From Phorcus lineatus (Eukaryota > Mollusca > Gastropoda > Trochida > Trochidae), in assembly GCA_921293015.1 (NCBI GenBank), contig OV121088.1:15971645-16035644 (forward strand): a stretch of 64,000 nucleotides of DNA, given 5' to 3'. The position numbers and the translations under genes are program-made. Positions 1 through 10,400 of the stretch are shown here, piece by piece. The notes beneath the pieces were generated by a model, which had not been told where the DNA came from, did not search any database, and saw only the letters and a program-made list of their open reading frames with translations. Each line of letters begins with the position of its first letter. Position 1 is the first letter of the stretch.

Positions 1-338
1 ACGCGTACCACTCCTCCTTTTTGTAGAGAAAAGGGTATTGCAATATATTTTTGCTTTTCATATTTTATTTTGTCCATACTCAATTGGCAGTCGTTTTGTA
101 AAGATAGATAATTCAGTGACTGCTTTCAGACTTTTAACATGTCTGTGATATTAGCAATTCAAGATCACTATTTGTCTACAACTTTCAGTAAAATCACTTT
201 TTGGTTATGTTTTACTGCAAATTTACAATTTCTTAAAACCTCCAATATATTGGATATTTTCAGAAGAGTGTACGAGTACATATCATGTTGTTTCTGTATT
301 GCAATATACTGATATACTGATAATACTGCGCACCCTTA
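1..338 (+). mobile_element. hAT-like MITE, copy 1 (left end cut by window)
   Basis: This AT-rich segment is similar along its length to 46121-46541. Shared blocks include TTTACAACTTTCAGTAAAATC, given here only as its first 20 bases TTTACAACTTTCAGTAAAAT, then ATTGGATATTTTCAGAAG and the terminus GCGCACCCTTA. The left terminus is outside the window, so the target duplication cannot be checked for this copy. The other copy shows an 8-bp duplication, on which the hAT assignment rests. Confidence 0.6.
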
Positions 339-1498
339 ATTGATCATACGTTCATTTGTGCATTAATTCACAAGCATAATGCGCTCTTTGCGTTCTAGGG
401 ATAGGACGATAATTTACAGGTAGCATTAACTGAACAAGTGTGTCTTAAGTTTAGATTTAAAAGCATTTGGGACGACAGCAGATTTTAGATGGTCTGGTAG
501 CCTGATACAGTTGATAAATTGTTCATTTATAAAGCAATAGTGAACAAATTACCTACTTTAGATCACATTATATGCAATAGAACAATTTCTCGTACTCTAG
601 CAGGTCAAGTCCTGGTGGTTAAGTTGGTAAGCTTTTAGTGTGGTCAGTTTTGGCGGTTGTCGCCTGACTGAGTGTATCAGTACAAGAATTAATGGAAGTT
701 AGTGTGATTTCAAATATAAGAAAGTTACTAGCACAAGAAAGAAACTATTCAGTTTTACTCATGGATTCACACTTGAAAATTGTACTATTTCATTTGGGCA
801 CGTTATTTTTTTCTGGTTTTTCCATGCCTGACTATGTACAATAATCATTATTGTGATAATGGTGTGAACATAAAATGTGTATTGTAAATATCGTGTTTGA
901 AGTATGGAATCATTGTATTGAACATAATAGATAAATTACATCCTTATGCAAATTTTCCTCTTGCTTTAAATTTCTTCCCCATTGGATTGATTTCATTCTT
1001 TGCTATAAAGAAAATCTAATGTTATTGAATATTGAAAGGCACAAAAATACTTACAAGAATTAGGAAATATGTAAGATAATGGGAATAATTCTCATAATGA
1101 TTATAAGTATCATCACACACACTTATAAACGTTACCAAATATATTCACAACTTTGAAGTAAAAAATTTGCTTTGCCCTATGCAATAACCTTACATTTTAT
1201 TTTCACAACATCCTGTTGCATAAGCGTAATTGTTGCTGGATGCTGGATGCAAGTCTTCTCATTGGCTGGTTAGATAGCTAGCGATACGAGGCTTTTGGCC
1301 TAAAGGATATCAGGGTATATGGAAGGAGCTTGATCAGCGGATTCTATTACGCTGATGAAGCAGGATATTTCACAAATATGCATCCAAAATATGTTGATTT
1401 GTGCGGAAATGATATTTACTTGCATAATGTATATGTGCACATATGATAAATAGGACACTTCTTTTATCTTATGTACAATACAAGGATTTCTACTTCAG
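339..1498. other. KCTD9 intronic sequence
   Basis: AT-rich sequence upstream of the first visible KCTD9 exon. The BTB strand that should precede it was not found here, so this is read as intron. I see no exon, RNA gene or clear repeat in it. Confidence 0.6.
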
Positions 1499-4400
1499 GG
1501 GAACTCTGACACGAACTGACCCAGACAGTATGTTGGCTCGCATGTTTACCAGTGAAGATGGTAGGTGGAACTTAATAAGTAATTACCGTTATTATTTTTC
1601 ATGGAAACTTGTGAAGAGATTGACCAAGATATTTCACATTCCTGTGAATCCATGGAATGTGTGTGAAAGAGAAAACATAGCTCTGTGTTCTTCTTCTATA
1701 AGAAAAATCTCAAAGGATTGTTTCCCCCGCCTTGAGGTTATTCTTAAGAGCTGAGGAGTCATGTTTTCTCCTATTCATGAACTGTCAACTGTCCAAATTT
1801 ACAAATCAAAGTTTTTTAATTCCCAAATCTGGCATTATAAAGAGTATGTCTCCCTCCATTGTGTTATATTGAAGCAGAGGAGATGTGATTATTATAGAAG
1901 AATTCAAATCTACTATCTGAACTAGTCTTTATTGGTCTGGAGGTAAAGCATTTGGGTTACAGAGCAAATCCAGCCAAATCAGCCTTGAAAATTTAACTTT
2001 GTAATGTTTTCTCTAATATTTTGATTTGTTTGACAAATAATGCAAAGTCCCTTTTGAGGTCTTACTTTCAAATATAAACCTCTTATTAGTTCTTTCTTTA
2101 AAAGTAAAATCTCATATGCGGTTATTCTTGGAAAAAAGACCTCAGAGGTTATTCATACGAAAGAAGCTTTTTGCATTCTGACTTTCCTCATTATTCATTG
2201 GCTCTAAAGAGCTATGATTTTGTGCATTGGTACTTTGGTCCATTGTGATTATAAATAGTCAATGTGTGACCTTTTGACGTTACAATAGTGTTATGGGCAT
2301 TCTCCCAGTAATAATACTAGCACCTGTGATATAAGTGAAATACTCTTGAAAGCAGCATTGAACCCAATATCCCCTCACTAAGTGTTATAAGCATGAGCAT
2401 GCTTTTGGATATGTGAATGATATAGATATGATTTCTAATATAACCACAAAGATATTGTCTACATGTATACAGAAGTGGCGTGGAGCAGCAGCTGTGACCA
2501 GACTGGCGCCTACCTCATTGACAGGAGTCCGCGCTACTTTGAACCCATCCTCAACTATCTGCGGCATGGTCAACTCGTCTTGGACAAGCTCGTTAATCCA
2601 GAAGGTAAAATTCTTTTTGTCCCAATTCTTAGGTAACAAGTGACATGGTTTTCATAAGTGTACATGTGCACATATCACTAGTAACTTATGTCATTTGTGA
2701 AGACATTGAGCACTGTTGCAGTACAAACTGTCACTGTTGCAGTTTGTTGAGAGGGAAGCAGGCAGTTTCTGGATATTTTCATGTGATTCAAGTGCAATAG
2801 TATACCTAGTAACAAATCATTAATAAGCCAGATGGATTTTAAGAAACTCATGCACTTAGTGAATAAATCCACTCTCATTTACAAAGACTCAAACCCCTTT
2901 TATCTTAAAGTCATTTATCTCTCTTAAATACTCTCTAAGGAGATCTAATTCATATATACACACTATGAAATTTGGGTTTAATCATGAAGTTTCAAAAGTT
3001 TGATCTCTACAATGGTTGACACTTTATTTGTCAGGTGTTCTTGAGGAAGCCAAGTTCTTTGGTATCGGTTCTCTGATTGATGAACTAGAGGAACTCATTG
3101 AGGTAAACAGCTTGCATTGAAAAAAGTCATTGGATAGAACTCTGCTACATTAAAAATTCTTTTTCAGAAGGGATCCTCCTTGGGGTACTTACTGCATAAA
3201 AATCTGTATTTTTTGCTATATGACAGGTTGTGACTATTTTTTAAAATAAAAAATATACAAAAAACCACTAAAACGTGTTTTTGTACATTTCACCACCCTA
3301 ACAGGGCCCCCTACCCTGGCGATAACCGTTCCGCCAGGGCCGGTAACTCTATTAGCAAACCACTTATCAATCTGTCATCACACAGTGAAGACGTGCTTTC
3401 GAGCTGAAGATTTTGCTAAGTTTTGAACTGAGTTCCACTTTAAGAAAACTGACATGGACAAAGAGACTGTATGTGTGGTAACTTTTATTCTATCTAGAAT
3501 AGAATAGGTTCGCATTTTCGCATTCTCGCGTTGTGACTTAGGGATTTTTCAAACCTGTCGTGGCCACGTGCTCGCGGTATGGGTTGGAAAATGGACAAAC
3601 ATGACGAATTCTCGAAAGATTTTTTCCCGACTAGAGGGAAATGCTCAATCTTTGGTATGGAATTCGTATGTTGTTTGGCACTTGATGTTATTTTTTGTTA
3701 AATACATCTTATTACGTTGGGACGATCGTTTGTGCCTGGTTTTTTAACTTGGCCAAAACTTTCGTTTTCTGACGGGCAAGCCAGTGTTTTTTCATGCTCT
3801 TTTTATTGCAGGAATGTTGTTGGGCTTGCTTGATTAAGATGCCTTAGCATTTTATTACTATAAAATCTCGCGGCTTCTTATATTAGTGTAGGCGCATCAC
3901 ATATGTATACACATAGGTACATATTAGTCTACTTACGGTTAAAACACCTTGTATGATTCTTGCAGTCATTCAAGCGGTGCTTTAACTGCGGGGGGAATAT
4001 TCCCCAGGCGGACGCACACGAACTTTGCCTGACTTGCCTGGTGGAGGACGGCCATGATGACTCGGAGTGTAGCACCTGTTCGGGGTTCTCCTCTAGGACC
4101 AGACGTCGCCGTTCCCTAGATGCCGCCTTCTTGAGAAGGGTCTTGGAGTCAGGCGGCAATATTCGTGCTTGCACCCCTCCCTCTAAACAAAAGGTTAAAG
4201 GTAAGGCTAGGGACAAGACACCGGTGTCTCCCCGGGTTCCGTCGGACTCCTCTGGAGTGTCTGACTCGGACTCGGGGGCCCGGTTGTCTTCAGCTAGGGT
4301 CCACACATTGACACCTTCCCTTGACAATATTAACTCCATAATTAAGGGGCAAATGAAGGGTCTGATGGGGGAGTTGATGTCGGAGCTCCGCAAGGAGCTT

Positions 4401-7400
4401 CGTGAATCGACGACCCGGTCAGGCCCCGATGCCCCGTCGACTGGCACACTAGGTACCATTGTCGACGCCGGCACTGACAATGACCCGGGCCTTGTCCAGG
4501 GTTTACGTCAGGCGGCCGGTGCTCCTAGGCCGGGTCCCTACCAGGCCGCTAAGAGCAATACTACACGGATCCCCCCGACCGCTTCCGGCTTGCCCGGTAC
4601 GTCGGCTGGGACCGGTACCCCAGAGAGATTAGGTCCCGGCGCTTCGGTGTCGGGGCCCGCACCTGGGCTCCGTGGTCCGCTTCCTTCTCTGGAACGAAGT
4701 AGGGAAGGCGGGGAGGTGTTCCGCATTCCTCTTCTTCCTTCGTCTGCCGTTCCGATCGCTCCCGCTGACACCTTGTCCTCCACGGAGGGCTCCGAGGTGT
4801 CGGGGGAGAGGTCGGAGGGGGAGATGGAGGTCGAGGGGGATGGGAATGACGACCCGTCTGACCTACCGTTTTCCACGGCGCTGAGGGAGGTCCGCGAGAA
4901 ATTCGCAGAGGCCTTTCCTCAGGTCGTCGTTCCTGAGAAGGAGGCAGACGAATCGGGGTTTCGGCTACCGGGGGGAGCTTTCGCTCAGCGGAAGGCCCCC
5001 CAGGTGCGTCTCCGCATTCTGGATTCGGTGGCGGCTGATTTCATTTCCCCTCTCCTTTCGGGTACCCGTTCGCGCTTCGACTTGCCGGGGCTTCATAAGA
5101 GGTATCCGTTGGGGGAGGCGGGTTTGTTTGATGTGCCGTCGCCAGACCCTGATGTGTTGGCCTCCGTCAACCCGGACTCCTTGGGGGCCCGGGGCAGGCG
5201 CGTGCCTCCCTTCAAGGCTAACGAGTCGCTGCTTAGGCAGCTGTTCCGCTCTTTTGAGGAGAGCTACAGGAACGGCTGTCAGCAGTTGCGCGTGGCTGTC
5301 CATGGGGCTTACCTGGGGTCTCTCCAGGCTAAGTCTCTTGGGGAAGTGAAGGAGCGTAGCGTTCCAGCTATGCTCCATAGGCAATTGGCGGAGGTAGGTA
5401 GTCATCTGTCTGGCGACGCTATTAGGAGCGCGGCCAGCCAGGTGATGTGTGCAGTGATGGGGCTGCGCAGACTGTGGTTGCACCATTCGGAGCTGCCGCA
5501 GTCAACACAGAATGTACTGCTCGCACTCCCTTACGAACTCGGTTCCACCTTGTTCCCGGGGGCTGCGACGGTCATTAAGGACACCGCTGACCAGCTGGCA
5601 CGGGTCAAGGGCGTCAAAGGCGGCCTTGGCAACGCTGGGAAGCGAAAGTCCTCCCCTCTGGCTGACCTCCACACTGGACCGCCTGCCAAGACCTTTGCCA
5701 AGTGGCAGCTGCCGCTTGGCGGAGGTGGTGGGGGTCAGTACCAGGGGAAGGGGAAAGGCAAGAAGGGCAAGGCCAAGGGCAAGCTGCAGGCCAAGGGCCA
5801 GCAGCAGCCTTTTCGGGGGAGCAGGGGCCCCAACCAGGGCACCTATTCCCCCATGTTCCTATCTTGCTGACGTCTCGACAGGGGGCCGGAGTGCCGCCAG
5901 AGTCGAGCGTCTCTTGCCTTCTCCCGCAGGTACCAGTAGGAGGCAGGCTGTCCCGGTTCCTCTCGGAATGGGAAGAGGCCACGTCCAACCCCTGGGTCCT
6001 GTCCACGCTCAGGGACGGACATTTGCCTCGCTGGAAGATTGGGCCACCTTCTTTTACCGGAGTGAGGCGCACCCCGGTGCCATCCTCCCCGGAGAAGGCG
6101 GAAGTTCTTCGCGCCGAAGTCGTAGCTCTGCTCGACAAAGCGGCCGTAGAGATTGTTCCGGAGGGCCAGGAAGAAAGCGGGTTTTACTCGACATACTTCC
6201 TGGTAACCAAGAAGGACGGAGGCTTCCGGCCCATACTGAACTTGAAAGGTCTCAACAAGATGTTGGAGATACCGTCGTTCAAGATGGAAACTCTGAGATC
6301 TGTGATATCATCGGTAGAAGTGGGGGATTGGCTCTCGTCTATCGACCTCAAAGATGCCTATCTCCACGTACCCATGCACCCCCAGTTCAGGCAATACCTC
6401 AGGTTTGCTTTCGACGGGGTTTGTTACCAGTTTCGTGTGCTCCCCTTCGGCATCGCTACGGCGCCAAGGGTGTTCACCAAACTGATGCTGATTCCGGCAC
6501 AGGTGGCCAGGTCGCAGGGCAGGGTCTGTCACCCGTACCTGGACGACTGGTTGATCAGGGCCTTGAGTTGCCAGGAGAATCAGGAAGCCACACAAGCCAT
6601 TCGCAGGATTCTGGAAAGGCTGGGGTGGATAATCAACCTCAGGAAATCGGACCTCACAGCAGTGCAGGACCTGGTTTTCTTGGGGGCCAGGTTCAACACG
6701 GGAGCAGGGGTGGTTTCCCTGGCTCCAAACCGTGTGGCCAAAGTCTGCCAGACCACGACGTTTTTTCTCCAAACCCCGACGCACCCGGCACGTATGTGGC
6801 TAAGGCTGCTGGGGCACATGGCAGCTACAGTCGATGTGGTCTGGAGGGCTCGGTTGAGGATGCGACCGATACAGCAGGCTCTAGCGGGGCTGTGGTCGCA
6901 TGCCGAGAGTCTAGAGAAGCCGGTGACTATTCCAGAGTGGCTTCCCACTCATCTGGAATGGTGGCAGTCCGAGGACAACTTGGCCAGGGGTCTTCCCTTG
7001 GAAAAGCCTCGTGTGACAGCCACGGTGCAAACAGACGCTTCTCTCTCAGGCTGGGGGGGAGTCCTGGGAGATCACTCAGCCTCGGGCCTGTGGTCTCTGG
7101 ACGAATCCCAATGGCACATAAATGTGTTGGAACTGAGGGCGGTCAGGAATGTCTTCAGCCGGTTCCTGCCGTACCTTCGGGGTCAGGTGGTCCGCCTAGA
7201 GATGGACAACCAGACCGCCATGTCATACATCCTGAAGCAGGGAGGAACAGTGTCACCTACTCTCCTAGAGGAGGCGTGGCAGTTCCTACTCTGGTGCGAC
7301 CGGTGCAGCATTCAGGTGATACCGGTGTATCTCCCGGGCGTGGACAATATCCGAGCCGATGCATTGTCACGTCGCATGCTGGCTCCACACGAGTGGATGC

Positions 7401-10400
7401 TCCACCGGGGGATATTCGACACTATCTCCCAGTTGTACGGGTCGTTCCAGGTGGATCTGTTTGCGTCGTCAGTGAACAAACAGACGCCTGTGTATTGCTC
7501 CAGGATCCCAGATCTAGCAGCTCTGGCTCACGATGCCTTCGCGATAGACTGGGGGGGAAGGGTGCTGTGGGCTTTCCCACCGATACCTTTGATACCCAGG
7601 GTTCTGTCGCAGGTAGCCAGCCAACAGCCTGTCCTATTGGTGCTCATGGCACCTCTGTGGACAGCGCAGAGTTGGTTTCCGTTACTGCTCAGATTTCTCG
7701 TTCGACCTCCTGTACTATTGTCGGGGAGGCCGGACCTTCTCATGCAGGAGGGAGCGCCACACCCGAATCCCAGAATTCAGTGGGTGGTTTGGCCTCTGTC
7801 AGGAGTCGCCTCCAGGAGAGCGGTATTCCTGCACGAGTTGCAGACACAATACTGGCTTCGCGGAGGGATTCCACGAACACTCAGTACGAGGATAGATGGG
7901 CCTGTTATGCGCGCTGGTGTGGAAATAGGGGGTTACTCGATCCCTTTTCTGCGGGTCTAGTACCAGTCCTTGAGTTCCTTCAGTCCCGATTGGATGACGG
8001 CTTGGCCGCATCTACGGTGAGGGGTTACTCTACGGCCATTTCGGCTTTCCACGTGCCTGTGGATGGCGCCCTGCTGGGTAGTCATCCATTGGTTCAGCGT
8101 TTCTTAGCAGGTGTGGACAGGATCCGTCCGCCTTTGCGGAGGATCAGCCCTTCATGGGAACTTAAGTTCGTTCTAGACTGGTTGTCAGGCCCGACGTTTC
8201 GGGACCTGAAGACCTTGTCGATGCAACTTTTGACATGGAAGACGGCTTTTTTGGTGGCGGTCACGTCTGGCAGGCGGGTAGGCGATATCCATGCGATGTC
8301 GGCCGATCCCGAGCTGACTGTCTTTCATACGGACAGAGTCAGCATCAGACTGCCGGACTCATACCGACCAAAAGTCGATCATTCTTTTCATGTCTCAGCT
8401 CCGATCGAGCTGCCTGCATTGACGCAGGCGGCGACGTCAGGGGCGAGGTCGACGCAACCCCACATCCTTGATGTGCGTCGCACCCTCAAAATGTACGTCA
8501 AGCGTACTAAAGAGATCCGTAAGGATAAGCAATTGTTTTGCTGTTACGGCGGCAATAAGGCCGGCCTGCCAGCATCTAAGCAGACCATATCTCGATGGAT
8601 AGTATCCGCAATATATTTGAGCTATGTTCATAAGGGGCTGCAGCCCCCAGAAGGTTTGAAAGCTCATTCGGTTAGGGCGGTAGCAACCTCTAAGGCTTAT
8701 GCTGCGGCTCTGCCCATTGAAGAGATCTGCTCCGCCGCTATTTGGAGCCGGCCGAGCACGTTCATCAGACACTACCAACTAGACAAGCACTCTAGCGAGC
8801 GCGCTCGGTTTGGTCAGTCGGTTCTCTCCAGTGGACAGAGTCAGATACCCTCTAGCTGATTGAGCTTTTTGATCGAGGTGTCACTGATTTTATGTTAAAG
8901 TTAGCGGGAGCACACACTAACCCACTAACTCACTGTTTTATCGGACCCTAGCTGAAGTCAACCGGGGGGGTGACTTCTCTGTGTGGGATAACGATTACTT
9001 TTTGCCTAAGACCTTCCTATCTTCCTTTGCAAAAAAGGGGGGGGGGAGGGTAGTTTGGCTTACAACAAGGCGTTTTAGCCCTGACGTAAGTGCCCCAGGG
9101 GTGAGCGAGACGCCGGTCCTGTTGGTACGGCGAACAAGTCTTTGGTGAGTACATGATTTTAGAGCTTCTTTAGCTCTTGGTTAAGACAGAATTCCACTCC
9201 CAAGGACTCTTCTTTGGGAGTCTGTTTTATGCAGTAAGTACCCCAAGGAGGATCCCTTCTGAAAAAGAATCGAACAAACCTGTAGAGGTTTCAGATTCTT
9301 TGAAGAGGATCCTCCTTGGGGTACGGCCACCCACCTCCCCTTATTCTGTCTGGCTATGCTGGATTGATAAGTGGTTTGCTAATAGAGTTACCGGCCCTGG
9401 CGGAACGGTTATCGCCAGGGTAGGGGGCCCTGTTAGGGTGGTGAAATGTACAAAAACACGTTTTAGTGGTTTTTTGTATATTTTTTATTTTAAAAAATAG
9501 TCACAACCTGTCATATAGCAAAAAATACAGATTTTTATGCAGTAAGTACCCCAAGGAGGATCCTCTTCAAAGAATCTGAAACCTCTACAGGTTTGTTCGA
9601 ATTTCCCATTGATTTTCAAGTATTTCAAAAAAATCTTCAAAGAAATTATGGTTCCATATATAAATGTGCCTCGATACATAGTCAGAATATCATATCATAT
9701 GATCGATCCCATATGATTTGATTCGACCATCTTCCGAGGAATAATAGTTATGAAAAATGGCACTACCAGGATTCTAAATCGTTATGTCAATCAAGAAGCC
9801 CTGCTCTTTGAATGTGATGATGTAATCTCAGCTAGTTAATGGCAAAGACTCCAGCAAAATACTTTGGTGTCAGTAGCTAGGGGCAGGTAACTCCTGTGAA
9901 CCTTTGTTAAACATAATCGCAACCATTCTTCTTTTATTAGTCAGAACAAGGTGAATTTTAATCAGATTTTCAATTGATTACATTATTAACAGAAATCTTC
10001 TTGACAAATACTTAAGTCTATTTCATCATGCAAGGTAGCAAATTCATATCATCACTTGAGATTGTGGCAAGCTGATGATATAGAATTACTTGCATCATTT
10101 GATTTTGAATACTTTCAGCGGGACCAGCCAGCGGATGACTCGACACCTATCACTCGACGTGACCTTGTCCTCAGACTTCTATCTACACCCACTACAGTGG
10201 AACTTCGATGTCAGGTAAGGATCTTAGCATAGCAGCATTGCATTAGAAACATAGAAGATATTATATGAGTGTCCATGACATGCTATGTTTACAACATTTG
10301 TGCCTTAATATAAGTATATCCCTCACGACAAGTGTCGTAAACATAGTATGTTTTGGACATTAATATGATATTCTCTTTATTACCGAAGTCGAGAAATCAA

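Larger units (their letters stand above)
3156..9599 (+). mobile_element. DIRS-type retrotransposon (tyrosine recombinase YR element), apparently intact
   Basis: A GC-rich 6.4-kb block inside AT-rich KCTD9 intron DNA. It has the full DIRS-1-like layout: inverted terminal repeats, three overlapping reading frames on the + strand (gag-like; RT, RNase H and Dam-like methyltransferase; tyrosine recombinase) and an internal complementary region near the right end that copies both termini. The ends are set by that region: the left end begins ATTCTTTTTCAGAAGG, the right end finishes GGTTTGTTCG. No integrase or LTR is present and no target duplication is obvious, as expected for recombinase-mediated insertion. 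No stop or frameshift interrupts the conserved domains, which points to a young copy. Confidence 0.95.

Noticed and set aside
5512..7800. Long 5' part of the frame that ends in the DIRS recombinase
   Set aside because: It overlaps ORF2 completely, shows no conserved motif, and is explained by high GC content and codon bias of the real frame.
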